A stretch of 64,000 nt of DNA from an uncultured Prevotella sp. (GCA_900318395.1 ONKL01000004.1:39769-103768), one strand, 5' to 3'; shown: positions 24,561 through 33,513, numbered from the stretch's first letter. Notes: generated by a model not told the origin, from the sequence alone. Program-made: numbers and translations.

Positions 24561-26936
24561 ATGAACGTAATTACAAAGACCCTTCAACTGGCTGATGGAA
24601 GAACCATCACCATTGAAACCGGGAAAGTGGCAAAACAGACCGATGGTGCTGTCATGTTGACAATGAACAACACCGTATTGATGGCCACCGTTTGTGCCGC
24701 AAAAGATGCAGTTCCCGGAACCGATTTCATGCCTCTGCAGGTTGATTATCGTGAGCAGTACAGTGCCGCTGGCCGTTTCCCTGGTGGATTCACCAAGCGC
24801 GAAGGCAAAGCCTCAGACAATGAAATCCTCACATCACGCCTGGTGGACCGTGTGCTTCGTCCACTTTTCCCAAGTAACTATCACGCAGAAGTATTCGTAA
24901 ATGTCATGCTGCTCAGCGCCGACGGTGTTGATCAGCCCGATGCATTGGCTGGTTTTGCTGCCTCTGCAGCTCTGGCCTGCTCGGATATACCTTTCGAGTG
25001 CCCTATCTCGGAAGTCCGCGTAGCACGTGTGAACGGTGAGTATGTCATTGATCCTACCTTCGAGCAGATGAAGGAGGCCGACATGGATATCATGGTCGGA
25101 GCCTCTGCCGAGAACATCATGATGGTGGAAGGTGAGATGAAGGAAGTGAGCGAGCAGGACATGATCGGCGCCCTGAAGGCTGCTATGGAGGCTATCAAGC
25201 CGATGTGCGAGCTGCAGGCTGAGCTCTCTAAGGAGCTGGGCAAGGACGTGAAGCGCGAGTATGACCACGAGGTAAACGATGAGGAGCTGCGTGAGCAGAT
25301 GAACAAGGAACTCTACCAGCCTGCCTACGACATTACCAAGCAGGCTCTGCCAAAGCAGGACCGTGCCGATGCCTTCGACAAGCTGCTGGCTGACTTCAAG
25401 GAGAAGTATTTCGAGGCTCATCCGGAGATTACGGCCGACTCGGAAATCTCCAAGGACGAGTATGAGGCTATGATGGATCGCTACTATCACGATGTAGAGC
25501 GCGATGCCATGCGTCGTTGCATCCTCGATGAGGGTATCCGTCTCGATGGCCGTAAGACGGATGAGATCCGCCCCATCTGGTGCGAGGTTTCTCCACTGCC
25601 CATGCCTCACGGAAGTTCTATCTTCACGCGTGGTGAGACTCAGTCGCTCTCTACCTGTACACTTGGCACGAAGCTCGACGAGAAGCTCGTTGACGACGTG
25701 CTGGAGCATGGCTATCAGCGCTTCCTGCTGCACTATAACTTCCCACCGTTCTGTACTGGTGAGGCAAAGGCTCAGCGCGGCGTAGGTCGTCGTGAGATTG
25801 GTCACGGCCACCTGGCATGGCGCGGACTGAAGGGCCAGATTCCTGAGGACTTCCCTTACACAGTTCGTCTGGTAAGCCAGATCCTCGAGTCTAATGGTTC
25901 TTCTTCTATGGCTACTGTTTGTGCTGGTACCCTCGCCCTGATGGATGCTGGTGTGCCCATGAAGAAGCCTGTTTCTGGTATTGCTATGGGACTGATCAAG
26001 AATCCTGGAGAAGATAAGTATGCTGTGCTCAGCGATATCCTTGGCGACGAGGACCACCTGGGCGATATGGACTTCAAGACCACAGGTACGAAAGATGGTC
26101 TGACCGCTACCCAGATGGATATCAAGTGCGACGGCCTGTCGTTCGATATTCTCGAGAAGGCTCTGATGCAGGCTAAGGCTGGTCGTGAGCACATCCTGAA
26201 GTGCCTCACCGATACCATCGCTGAGCCTCGTGCAGAGTTGAAGCCTCAGGTTCCACGCATCGTTCAGATGGAGATTCCGAAGGAGTTCATCGGCGCTGTG
26301 ATTGGCCCTGGTGGTAAGATTATCCAGCAGATGCAGGAGGATACAGGTGCTACCATCACCATCGATGAGACTGACGGTGTAGGTAAGGTGCAGGTATCAG
26401 CTCCTAACAAGGAGAGCATCGATGCCGCTATTGCCAAGATCAAGGCTATCGTGGCTATCCCTGAGGTTGGCGAGGTCTATGAGGGAACCGTTCGCTCAAT
26501 CATGCCTTACGGCTGCTTCGTTGAGATTATGCCTGGCAAGGATGGCCTGCTCCATATCTCTGAGATCGACTGGAAGCGCCTCGAGACGGTTGAGGATGCT
26601 GGTATCAAGGAGGGCGACAAGATCAAGGTGAAGCTGCTTGAGATCGATCCTAAGACAGGTAAGTACAAGCTCTCTCACCGTGTGCTGATCGAGAAGCCTG
26701 CCGACTACGTTGAGCGCCCTGCCCGTGGTGAGCGCCGTGAGCGCCCTGAGCGTGGCGAGCGTCGCGATCGTGGTGAGCGTGGTGATCGTCGTCCTGAGCG
26801 TGGTGACCGTCGTGATCGCGGTGATCGTCGCGACCGTGGTGAGCATCGTCCGCATGCTGAGCATCAGGGAGAGGCTCCAAAGGAGAACAATGAGCCGAAG
26901 GACTTCAGCGACTCACTCGACAACATGGACTTTTAA
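24561..26936 (+). CDS. pnp: Polyribonucleotide nucleotidyltransferase (PNPase)
   Basis: The 791-residue protein has two RNase PH domains (first: [36 protein letters not shown]; second: [24 protein letters not shown]), a KH domain ([16 protein letters not shown]) and an S1 domain ([17 protein letters not shown]). It degrades RNA phosphorolytically from the 3' end. The last 90 residues are an Arg/Gly/Asp/Glu-rich tail of repeated RGERR / RGDRRDR units, absent from E. coli PNPase (711 residues) and probably a disordered RNA-binding or RNase-partner tail. A purine-rich tandem repeat follows the stop codon, and a terminator lies at 26997. Confidence 0.97.
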   Translation: MNVITKTLQLADGRTITIETGKVAKQTDGAVMLTMNNTVLMATVCAAKDAVPGTDFMPLQVDYREQYSAAGRFPGGFTKREGKASDNEILTSRLVDRVLRPLFPSNYHAEVFVNVMLLSADGVDQPDALAGFAASAALACSDIPFECPISEVRVARVNGEYVIDPTFEQMKEADMDIMVGASAENIMMVEGEMKEVSEQDMIGALKAAMEAIKPMCELQAELSKELGKDVKREYDHEVNDEELREQMNKELYQPAYDITKQALPKQDRADAFDKLLADFKEKYFEAHPEITADSEISKDEYEAMMDRYYHDVERDAMRRCILDEGIRLDGRKTDEIRPIWCEVSPLPMPHGSSIFTRGETQSLSTCTLGTKLDEKLVDDVLEHGYQRFLLHYNFPPFCTGEAKAQRGVGRREIGHGHLAWRGLKGQIPEDFPYTVRLVSQILESNGSSSMATVCAGTLALMDAGVPMKKPVSGIAMGLIKNPGEDKYAVLSDILGDEDHLGDMDFKTTGTKDGLTATQMDIKCDGLSFDILEKALMQAKAGREHILKCLTDTIAEPRAELKPQVPRIVQMEIPKEFIGAVIGPGGKIIQQMQEDTGATITIDETDGVGKVQVSAPNKESIDAAIAKIKAIVAIPEVGEVYEGTVRSIMPYGCFVEIMPGKDGLLHISEIDWKRLETVEDAGIKEGDKIKVKLLEIDPKTGKYKLSHRVLIEKPADYVERPARGERRERPERGERRDRGERGDRRPERGDRRDRGDRRDRGEHRPHAEHQGEAPKENNEPKDFSDSLDNMDF

Positions 26937-26969
26937 GAAGTGAAAAGTGAGAAGTGAAAAGTGAAAAGT
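26937..26969 (+). repeat. GAAGTGAAAAGT tandem repeat directly after pnp stop
   Basis: The unit AGTGARAAGTG is repeated about four times, starting right after TAA. The reverse complement of nearly the same sequence encodes the signal-peptide core of PorV at 48717. Confidence 0.7.
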
Positions 26970-26996
26970 TGCTTCCGCTCAAATAAAGACTGCATA

Positions 26997-27029
26997 AGAG
27001 CACAAAGGATTTGACCCCTTGTGCTCTTT
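26997..27029 (+). terminator. Rho-independent terminator after pnp
   Basis: Stem AGAGCACAAAGG / CCCCTTGTGCTCT with a short loop is followed by TTG. It separates pnp from the adenylation operon, although the T-tract is short and read-through is possible. Confidence 0.65.
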
Positions 27030-27054
27030 GCTGATAAAACAAAGGTATAAGAAC

Positions 27055-28584
27055 ATGAAGGTTAGTCTGATAGAGTTATTTGAAGAAACAGTCAGGAAGT
27101 ATCCGCAGAAGGTGGCTGTGATCGATAAGGACAGGGAGATCGCTTTCTCTGACCTTCGCGGCAAATCCCTTCAGCTGGCTTCTGCGCTGATGGCTTTGGG
27201 CATTGGTCAGAACAGGCCAGTGGGCGTCTTCCTCGACAAGTCCATAGAGAGTGTTTATGCCGATTTGGGCATCCTCTATGCAGGGGACTTCTACATGAAC
27301 CTCGACATCAAGACGCCAGCTGAGCGAATCCGCAATATCCTGCAGCTGGTAGAGCCTGCTGCCATCATCTCCACAACCCGTCAGATCAAGCCCATCGAGG
27401 GCATCATCCCCTCCAAGATGAAGGTGATCCTGCTTGATGAGGCTGGCGAGACGGCAGATGTGGATGCCGCAGACATCATCAGGCGACTGCCGACGGTCAT
27501 CGACACTGATCCTTCATGTATCATTAACACATCAGGCTCTACAGGAACGCCAAAGGGCGTGGTGCTCAATCATAAGAGTTTCTTCGACTTTATCGACTGG
27601 GCCATCGATACCTTCCACTTCGGCGATGACCTCGTGATGGGATCGCTCTCGCCGATCGTGTTCGATATCTACAGCTTCGAACTCTGCATGCTGATGGCAA
27701 AGGCTAGCACACTCGTGGTGCTCCCTGCCCATCTGGCTGCCTTCCCAGCGAAGATCCTCGAAGTGCTCGAGCAGCAGAAGGTGAACTTCCTCTTCTGGGT
27801 GCCCACCATCATGGTGAACATCGCCAACATGGATCTGCTCTCTGCCTTCAAGCTCGAAAGTCTGCGCACGGTATGGTTTGCAGGCGAGGTGTTCCCCACG
27901 AAACAGTACAACTATTGGCATCACCATTTGCCTGAGGTGACCTTCGCCAACCTCTATGGCCCGATAGAGATTACCCTCGACTGCACCTATTATATTATTA
28001 ATAAGGAGATACCCGACGAAGAGCCGCTGCCCATCGGCTATCCCTGCCGCAACACCGACATCCTGATCCTCGACGATGAAGATCGTGCTGTGAAAGAGCC
28101 TGGTGTGGAGGGCGAGCTCTGTGTGCGTGGCACGTCGCTGGCGATGGGCTATTACAATAATCCTGAGAAGACGGCTGCCGCCTTCGTGCAGAATCCGTTG
28201 AACAAGGCCTATCCCGAGCTGATCTATCGCACGGGTGATATCGTCTGCCTGAACAGCGAGGGGCTGATCATGTTCAAGGGGCGTAAGGACAATATCGTGA
28301 AGCACATGGGCTATCGCACCGATCTCGGTGAGATTGAGCATGTGATTATCAACACCCTGAAGCTGGTGAAGAACGGCTGCATCGTCTACAACCAGAGTGA
28401 GAAGCAGATCACGCTCTTCTACGAGGCTGCCGATGAGATTCCCGTTTCCGAGTTCCGTCTGCAGATCGGTAAGGTGCTGCCTAAGTACATGATCCCGACG
28501 GCTTTCCATCATCTGGAGCAGTTGCAGCGTAATGCCAATGGCAAGATCGACCGTCTCTTCTACAAGAAGCAGGTCAATGAATAA
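27055..28584 (+). CDS. Stand-alone amino-acid adenylation enzyme (DltA/NRPS A-domain type)
   Basis: The start was set at the ATG at 27055 (MKVSLIELFEETVRKYPQK). The 509-residue protein has the ANL-superfamily core motifs in order: NTSGSTGTPKGVVLNHKS (phosphate loop), NLYGPIEIT (A5-like), ELCVRGTSLAMGYYNNPEKT, YRTGDIV (A7), GYRTDLGEIE (A8) and NGKIDR (A10 lysine). It should activate a carboxylic acid, probably an amino acid, as an AMP ester and load it on the carrier protein encoded 11 bases downstream. No condensation or thioesterase domain is attached. The substrate cannot be predicted with confidence. The neighbours suggest a three-step acyl-transfer unit. Confidence 0.85.
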   Translation: MKVSLIELFEETVRKYPQKVAVIDKDREIAFSDLRGKSLQLASALMALGIGQNRPVGVFLDKSIESVYADLGILYAGDFYMNLDIKTPAERIRNILQLVEPAAIISTTRQIKPIEGIIPSKMKVILLDEAGETADVDAADIIRRLPTVIDTDPSCIINTSGSTGTPKGVVLNHKSFFDFIDWAIDTFHFGDDLVMGSLSPIVFDIYSFELCMLMAKASTLVVLPAHLAAFPAKILEVLEQQKVNFLFWVPTIMVNIANMDLLSAFKLESLRTVWFAGEVFPTKQYNYWHHHLPEVTFANLYGPIEITLDCTYYIINKEIPDEEPLPIGYPCRNTDILILDDEDRAVKEPGVEGELCVRGTSLAMGYYNNPEKTAAAFVQNPLNKAYPELIYRTGDIVCLNSEGLIMFKGRKDNIVKHMGYRTDLGEIEHVIINTLKLVKNGCIVYNQSEKQITLFYEAADEIPVSEFRLQIGKVLPKYMIPTAFHHLEQLQRNANGKIDRLFYKKQVNE

Positions 28585-28595
28585 GCAAGAAGATT

Positions 28596-28826
28596 ATGAG
28601 AGAAAAGATATTAGAGATTCTGTCCACCATTCGTCCTGAGTGCGATTTCACTGAGGATGTGGACTTTATGGAAGCAGGCTTGCTCGACTCGTATGATATC
28701 GTGAGCCTGGTGACCAACCTGGAGATTACTTTCAATTTCAGAATCAACGGCACCGATGTCGTTCCTGAGAATTTTACCTCAGTGGATGCCATCATTGCCA
28801 TGCTCGGAAAGTATGGCGTACATTAG
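28596..28826 (+). CDS. Acyl/peptidyl carrier protein
   Basis: The 76-residue protein has the four-helix carrier fold signature, with the phosphopantetheine attachment serine in LLDSYDIV at residue 32. It starts 11 bases after the adenylation gene and its end overlaps the next gene by 14 bases. It is not the fatty-acid ACP type (no DSLDTVEL), so it is likely a dedicated carrier for the adenylation enzyme, similar to DltC or NRPS carriers. No phosphopantetheinyl transferase is encoded nearby, so the housekeeping one must serve. Confidence 0.85.
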   Translation: MREKILEILSTIRPECDFTEDVDFMEAGLLDSYDIVSLVTNLEITFNFRINGTDVVPENFTSVDAIIAMLGKYGVH

Positions 28827-29589
28827 TTATCTGGATCTGCCGAAGCACTGGGGGCTCAAGCAGGGCGACATCGTACTGCTGACCTCCGACATCATGCAGC
28901 TGATGTTTACAGCCGTGCGCAATGGCGAGCGCTTCGACCGCGATGCCTTCCTCGATGCCATCCTCGGCGTGATAGGGCAGGAGGGCACGCTGCTGATTCC
29001 TACGTTCAACTGGGATTTCTGCCATGGTGTCGCCTTCGATTACCATAAGACGCCCTGTAAGACGGGTGCTTTGGGAGGCTTTGCCCTTGGGCGTGCCGAT
29101 TTCCGCCGCACCCAGCATCCGCTCTATTCCTTCGCCGTGGCTGGTAAGGATCAGCAGATGCTCTGCGACATGCAGAACGTCAGCTCCTTCGGGGCCGACT
29201 CTCCCTTTGGCTATCTTGAACGCTGCCATGCCAAGAATGTCATCATCGGCATCCACTATACCGACTGCTTTACCTTCGTCCATCATTGCGAGGAGGTATG
29301 CGGCGTCAACACCTACCGTTTCCAGAAGACGTTCACTGGCCAGTATATCGACGCGGAGGGGCGCGAGTCTACCCGCAGCTATTCGATGCTGGTGCGCTCT
29401 TACGAACTCTATCTCGAAACCGACCTGACGCTGATCGGCGAGAAGATGGAAGAGGCAGGCGCAGCCAAGCTGATCTACCTGAACGATATTCCCTACCGCA
29501 TCGTTGATCTGGCTGCCGCTGCACCAGTCATCTGCGATGATATCCTGCACAACGCCAGTCGGGGAATTTGCAAGCACAAAGGCCAATAA
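28813..29589 (+). CDS. AAC(3)-family acyltransferase
   Basis: The start was set at the ATG at 28813 (MAYISYLDLPKHWGL), overlapping the carrier protein gene by 14 bases. The 258-residue protein has the AAC(3) family motifs: IPTFNWDF, HPLYSFAVAGK, SSFGADSPFGYL and GIHYTDCFTFVHHCEE (the catalytic His-Glu region). The family is named for aminoglycoside N-acetyltransferases, but many members sit in biosynthetic loci. Coupled to an adenylation enzyme and a carrier protein, this one may transfer the carrier-bound acyl group to an amine rather than confer resistance. That role is an inference from context. It is the last gene of the operon. Confidence 0.8.
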   Translation: MAYISYLDLPKHWGLKQGDIVLLTSDIMQLMFTAVRNGERFDRDAFLDAILGVIGQEGTLLIPTFNWDFCHGVAFDYHKTPCKTGALGGFALGRADFRRTQHPLYSFAVAGKDQQMLCDMQNVSSFGADSPFGYLERCHAKNVIIGIHYTDCFTFVHHCEEVCGVNTYRFQKTFTGQYIDAEGRESTRSYSMLVRSYELYLETDLTLIGEKMEEAGAAKLIYLNDIPYRIVDLAAAAPVICDDILHNASRGICKHKGQ

Positions 29590-29619
29590 AGCGTTAAAAA
29601 AATATAAATCTTCACTTTT

Positions 29620-29671
29620 CGGACTGCAAAGGCACACGCGTATGAATAAAAAGGTGTACCTTTGCAGTCCG
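29620..29671. other. 13-bp perfect inverted repeat overlapping the rplM promoter
   Basis: CGGACTGCAAAGG (29620-29632) and CCTTTGCAGTCCG (29659-29671) are perfect reverse complements. The right arm contains most of the -7 box. It could end upstream transcripts or be an operator. Confidence 0.6.
29657..29664 (+). promoter_or_regulatory. -7 promoter box (TACCTTTG) for the rplM-rpsI operon
   Basis: TACCTTTG lies 220 bases upstream of the rplM ATG, leaving an untranslated leader of about 210 bases with no gene in it. The leader length is consistent with ribosomal-protein autoregulation, but no known fold was recognised. Confidence 0.6.
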
Positions 29672-29884
29672 ATTATTGGGGAGAGACTTAGAATCCCCGT
29701 GAATCAGGGTGTGAATAGCGGCGTCTTTGGCCGGGCGTAGTGGTTCGTGAATCGCTGGTTCATCAATGGAATCGTAAGGTTCCGGCGTTCGTTAGACTTG
29801 CAGCCGAGAGTTAGACCTCGGATGTGGGTTGATGTGCGCTCATGTAGTTAAACTGTTTTTTAGTAGTAAAATTTAAACAAAGAA

Positions 29885-30346
29885 ATGAACACTTTAAGTT
29901 ACAAGACTGTTTCCGTGAACAAGGAGACTGCAAAGAAGGAGTGGGTGGTAATCGATGCCACAGACCAGGTAGTTGGTCGTCTCGCTTCAAAGGTAGCAAA
30001 GCTGATTCGCGGAAAGTACAAGCCAACTTTCACTCCGCACGTAGATTGCGGCGACAACGTGATCCTTATCAATGCCGATAAGGTAGTATTCACTGGTAAG
30101 AAAGAGACCGATAAGGTCTATACCCGCTACACAGGCTATCCTGGTGGTCAGCGCTTCCAGACTCCTGCCGAGCTTCGCAAGCGCAACGGTGGTGTCGAGA
30201 AGTTCCTCCGTCACGCTGTGAAGGGTATGCTGCCAAAGGGTCCCCTCGGACGCAGCCTGCTGAACAACCTCTACATCTATGAGGGTACAGAGCATCCACA
30301 TGCCGCTCAGCAGCCAAAGACTATTGATATTAACCAGTATAAGTAA
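29885..30346 (+). CDS. rplM: 50S ribosomal protein L13
   Basis: The 153-residue protein shows L13 motifs: WVVIDATDQVVGRLASKVAK, GDNVILINADKVVFTGKK, YTRYTGYPGG and MLPKGPLGRSLLNNLYIYEG. It is an early assembly protein of the large subunit. It is followed by rpsI, the conserved L13-S9 pair. A 33-base AAAGTTTA-type repeat fills the gap between the two. Confidence 0.97.
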   Translation: MNTLSYKTVSVNKETAKKEWVVIDATDQVVGRLASKVAKLIRGKYKPTFTPHVDCGDNVILINADKVVFTGKKETDKVYTRYTGYPGGQRFQTPAELRKRNGGVEKFLRHAVKGMLPKGPLGRSLLNNLYIYEGTEHPHAAQQPKTIDINQYK

Positions 30347-30380
30347 TGGCTTATAGTTTAAAGTTTAAAGTTTATAGACA

Positions 30381-30773
30381 ATGGAAGTAATTAACGCAAT
30401 AGGTCGTCGCAAGAGCTCTGTAGCCCGCGTTTATGTATCAGAAGGTACAGGCAAGATTACGATCAACAAGAAGGATTTAGAGGTATATTTCCCTTCAGCT
30501 ATCCTGCAGTACGTGGTTAAGCAGCCGCTGAAACTGCTCGATGTAGCTGAGAAGTATGACATCAAGGCCAACCTCGACGGTGGTGGTTTCACAGGTCAGA
30601 GCCAGGCTCTGCGCCTCGCTATCGCCCGTGCACTGGTGAAGATCAATGCCGAGGATAAGAAGACGCTGAAGGACGAAGGTTTCCTGACACGCGACAGCCG
30701 TGAGGTAGAGCGTAAGAAGCCAGGTCAGCCCAAGGCTCGTCGTCGCTTCCAGTTCAGTAAGCGCCTAGGATAG
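30381..30773 (+). CDS. rpsI: 30S ribosomal protein S9
   Basis: The 130-residue protein has the S9 signatures: NAIGRRKSSVARVYV near the start, GGGFTGQSQALRLAIARAL, and DSREVERKKPGQPKARRRFQFSKR at the C-terminus, whose basic tail reaches the P site. It is second gene of the rplM-rpsI pair. Its last codons (CGC CTA GGA TAG) are the first unit of a tandem CCTAGGAT repeat that runs on after the stop codon. Confidence 0.97.
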   Translation: MEVINAIGRRKSSVARVYVSEGTGKITINKKDLEVYFPSAILQYVVKQPLKLLDVAEKYDIKANLDGGGFTGQSQALRLAIARALVKINAEDKKTLKDEGFLTRDSREVERKKPGQPKARRRFQFSKRLG

Positions 30774-30809
30774 CCTAGGATCGCCTAGGATCTCCTAGCA
30801 TCCTCTAGG
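30764..30809 (+). repeat. 10-bp CCTAGGATnG tandem repeat across the rpsI stop codon
   Basis: CCTAGGA units start at 30764, 30774 and 30784, followed by a degenerate unit at 30794. The first unit lies inside rpsI and supplies the stop codon. It is the same unit and the same placement as at the speA stop codon (15351-15380). Confidence 0.8.
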
Positions 30810-30882
30810 CCCGGCGACTACCTCCCGGCTGATTCTAAAAAGAATTAAAAGGAAAGTAAACAATTAAAAAAATCAAGCAAAA

Positions 30883-31713
30883 ATGTCAAGAACAAATTTT
30901 GATCAGTTGCTCCAGGCTGGCTGCCACTTCGGCCACCTGAAGCGTAAGTGGAACCCCGCAATGGCTCCCTACATCTATACCGAGCGTAACGGTATCCATA
31001 TTATCGACCTGCACAAGACAGTAGTCAAGATCGACCAGGCTGCCGATGCACTGAAGCAGATTGCCAAGAGTGGCAAGAAAGTGCTGTTCGTCGCTACTAA
31101 AAAACAGACAAAGGAAGTGATTGCTGAGAAGGCTCAGAGCGTTAACATGCCTTATGTTATCGAGCGCTGGCCAGGTGGTATGCTCACCAACTTCCCAACA
31201 ATCCGCAAGGCCGTTAAGAAAATGGCGAACATCGACCGTCTGATGCAGGATGGTACCTACTCAAACCTCTCAAAGCGCGAGCTGCTGCAGATCACTCGCC
31301 AGCGCGCTAAGCTCGAGAAGAACCTCGGTTCGATCGCCGACCTCACCCGTCTGCCAAGCGCACTCTTCGTGGTCGACGTACTCAAGGAGCAGATTGCCGT
31401 TCGCGAGGCTAACCGTCTGGGTATCCCCGTATTCGGTGTCGTTGATACCAACTCTGATCCTAACAATATCGACTTCGTGATTCCTGCTAACGACGATGCT
31501 AAGGACAGCGTAGAGGTGATCCTCAACGCTTGCTGCGCTGCTATCGCCGAGGGTATCGAGGAGCGTAAGGCTGAGAAGGCCGACGAGAAGGCTGCTGAGG
31601 CTCAGGATGACGCTGACGAGGTAAAGCCCAAGCGCGCCGCACGCAAGCCCCGCAAGGAGGCTGCTGCTGAAGAGGCTGCTCCCGCTGAGGAGGAGGCTCC
31701 CGCTGCAGAGTAA
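30883..31713 (+). CDS. rpsB: 30S ribosomal protein S2
   Basis: The 276-residue protein has the S2 motifs: LLQAGCHFGHLKRKWNPAM, IIDLHKTV, FVATKKQTKEVI, RWPGGMLTNFPTI and VFGVVDTNSDPNNIDFVIP. The last 45 residues are a low-complexity Ala/Glu/Lys tail beyond the E. coli length (241), common in Bacteroidetes S2. It sits on the platform of the small subunit. It is paired with tsf as in most bacteria. A GTAACAAT repeat fills the gap to tsf. Confidence 0.97.
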   Translation: MSRTNFDQLLQAGCHFGHLKRKWNPAMAPYIYTERNGIHIIDLHKTVVKIDQAADALKQIAKSGKKVLFVATKKQTKEVIAEKAQSVNMPYVIERWPGGMLTNFPTIRKAVKKMANIDRLMQDGTYSNLSKRELLQITRQRAKLEKNLGSIADLTRLPSALFVVDVLKEQIAVREANRLGIPVFGVVDTNSDPNNIDFVIPANDDAKDSVEVILNACCAAIAEGIEERKAEKADEKAAEAQDDADEVKPKRAARKPRKEAAAEEAAPAEEEAPAAE

Positions 31714-31753
31714 AATGTAACAATGTAACAATTTAAAAATTTAAATAAAGACA

Positions 31754-32749
31754 ATGGCAATTTCAATTGACGATATCAAGAAGCTTCGCGCTATGACTGG
31801 CGCTGGTCTGGCCGACGTAAAGAAGGCTCTGACCGAGGCTGAGGGCGACTTCGACAAGGCTAAGGAGCTCCTCCGCGAGCGTGGCCTCGCTATCGCTGCC
31901 AAGCGTAGCGACCGTGAGACTTCTAATGGTTGTGTGCTCGTAAAGAGCGTGGATGGCTTCGCTGCCATGCTCGCCCTGAAGTGCGAGACTGACTTCGTGG
32001 CCAACGGTGCCGACTTCATCGCTCTGACTCAGAGCATCCTCGACGCCGCCATCGCTGCCAAGGCTGCCGACATCGAGGCTGTAAAGGCTCTCGACATCAA
32101 CGGTCAGACTGCTCAGGAGGCTGTTACACAGCGCTCTGGTATCACTGGTGAGAAGATGGAGCTCGACGGCTACCTGACACTCGAGGGTGAGAACGTAGAG
32201 GTTTACGACCACATGGGCAAGCACACACTCTGCACCATGGTACAGACCAACAAGCCCGCTGCCGAGCAGGGTCACCTCGTGGCTATGCAGGTAGCTGCTA
32301 TGAAGCCTGTAGCACTCGACGCTCAGAGCGTTGACCAGAAGATTCTCGACGAGGAGTACAAGACCGCTGTTGAGAAGACCAAGCTCGAGCAGGTTGAGAA
32401 GTTCGTAGAGATGAAGCTCAAGAAGGCTGGCCTGAACCCCAACCTCGTTGATTCTGAGGATCACATCGAGAGCAACACCGCTAAGGGCTGGCTCACCAAG
32501 GAGCAGGCCGACGAGGCTCGCAAGATCATTGCCGAGGCAAAGGTAGAGGGCGAGGCCCAGCTGAAGATGCAGATGATCGAGAACATCGCCAAGGGTCGTG
32601 TGCAGAAGTTCCTCAAGGAGAACTGTCTGGTCGATCAGGAGTTCCAGTTCGGCGACGGCGACAAGGCTACTGTAGCTCAGTGGCTCGCTAAGCAGGACAA
32701 GGATCTGAAGATCACCGCCTTCAAGCGCTTTACGCTCGTGGCTGACTAA
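31754..32749 (+). CDS. tsf: Elongation factor Ts
   Basis: The 331-residue protein starts with the UBA-like domain (IKKLRAMTGAGLADVKKAL, then TEAEGDFDKAKELLRERG) and the EF-Tu-contacting core (CETDFVANGADFI). The dimerisation region is longer than in E. coli (283 residues), as in other Bacteroidetes. It exchanges GDP for GTP on EF-Tu. It is followed by a strong terminator at 32774. Confidence 0.97.
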   Translation: MAISIDDIKKLRAMTGAGLADVKKALTEAEGDFDKAKELLRERGLAIAAKRSDRETSNGCVLVKSVDGFAAMLALKCETDFVANGADFIALTQSILDAAIAAKAADIEAVKALDINGQTAQEAVTQRSGITGEKMELDGYLTLEGENVEVYDHMGKHTLCTMVQTNKPAAEQGHLVAMQVAAMKPVALDAQSVDQKILDEEYKTAVEKTKLEQVEKFVEMKLKKAGLNPNLVDSEDHIESNTAKGWLTKEQADEARKIIAEAKVEGEAQLKMQMIENIAKGRVQKFLKENCLVDQEFQFGDGDKATVAQWLAKQDKDLKITAFKRFTLVAD

Positions 32750-32773
32750 TCTTACAGTGTGATTATAAAAAAG

Positions 32774-32807
32774 AATCGGCATTGCTTGCGCAGTGCCGAT
32801 TTTTTTT
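32774..32807 (+). terminator. Rho-independent terminator after tsf
   Basis: Stem AATCGGCATTGC / GCAGTGCCGATT is followed by seven T residues. The next promoter box begins two bases later (32809). Confidence 0.9.
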
Positions 32808-32808
32808 G

Positions 32809-32816
32809 TACCTTTG
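32809..32816 (+). promoter_or_regulatory. -7 promoter box (TACCTTTG) for the FAH-family gene
   Basis: TACCTTTG ends 7 bases before the ATG at 32824, the same spacing as for ribF, which implies a leaderless message. Confidence 0.65.
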
Positions 32817-32823
32817 CCGTCGT

Positions 32824-33471
32824 ATGAAGATATTTGCTATTGGCATGAACTATGCCGCACATAATCAAGAGCTCCACGGGACGCTCAAGCGCCCTGACGA
32901 GCCTGTGATCTTTACTAAGGCCGACTCGGCGATTCTGAATCAGGGAAAGCCCTTCTTTATCCCCGACCAGCTGGGGCGCATCGATTACGAGACGGAGATC
33001 GTGGTGCGCATCTGCCGCCTGGGCAAGAACATCCCAGAGCGATTTGCCCACCGTTACTATGATGCGTTGACTGTGGGCATCGACTTCACGGCCCGCGACC
33101 TGCAGAAACGTGCCTCGGAGGCTGGACAGCCCTGGACTATCTGTAAGGGTTTCGACGGCTCTGCCGCCATCGGCGAGTGGATGCCTAAGGAGAAGCTGCT
33201 GAGCGACCCTGAGGCACCGTGTGCCGATTCGGGGCTGCAACGGCTTCACTTCCACCTCGACATCAACGGCCAGACCGTACAGGAAGGCTGCACCTCCGAC
33301 ATGCTCTACCGTGTCGACGAGATCATCGCCTATATCTCGAAGTTCTTCACCCTCAAGACGGGCGATATGCTCTATACAGGCACTCCCGCTGGCGTAGGTC
33401 CCGTCCACATCGACGACCACCTCGAAGGCTACCTCGAAGAGCGCAAAGTGCTCGAGTTCAACTGCAAATAA
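32824..33471 (+). CDS. Fumarylacetoacetate hydrolase (FAH) family protein
   Basis: The start was set at the ATG at 32824 (MKIFAIGMNYAAHNQEL). The 215-residue protein has the FAH catalytic and metal-binding pattern: HNQELHG, the acidic ligand in DYETEIVVRI, VGIDFTARDLQ, KGFDGSAAIGEW and YTGTPAGVGPV. Short stand-alone members act as acylpyruvases or oxaloacetate decarboxylases. The exact substrate is not readable. It is monocistronic, with its own promoter directly behind the tsf terminator and its own terminator at 33478. Confidence 0.85.
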   Translation: MKIFAIGMNYAAHNQELHGTLKRPDEPVIFTKADSAILNQGKPFFIPDQLGRIDYETEIVVRICRLGKNIPERFAHRYYDALTVGIDFTARDLQKRASEAGQPWTICKGFDGSAAIGEWMPKEKLLSDPEAPCADSGLQRLHFHLDINGQTVQEGCTSDMLYRVDEIIAYISKFFTLKTGDMLYTGTPAGVGPVHIDDHLEGYLEERKVLEFNCK

Positions 33472-33477
33472 AAAAGC

Positions 33478-33513
33478 AATCTCGTCCATTACTGAGCGAG
33501 ATTCCTTTTTCTT
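33478..33513 (+). terminator. Rho-independent terminator after the FAH-family gene
   Basis: Stem AATCTCG / CGAGATT is followed by CCTTTTTCTTG, 6 bases after the stop codon. Confidence 0.75.

Noticed and set aside
24834-26192. Long open frame (452 codons) antisense to pnp
   Set aside because: It lies wholly inside a well-identified gene on the other strand, its composition is skewed to Leu/His/Arg as expected for a mirror frame, and it has no promoter or family motif.
28813-29589. Aminoglycoside resistance gene
   Set aside because: The AAC(3) family match is good, but tight coupling to an adenylation enzyme and a carrier protein points to biosynthesis. Family name alone does not show resistance.
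31763-32782. 339-codon open frame antisense to tsf
   Set aside because: A Leu/Val-rich mirror of the EF-Ts coding strand, without independent support.
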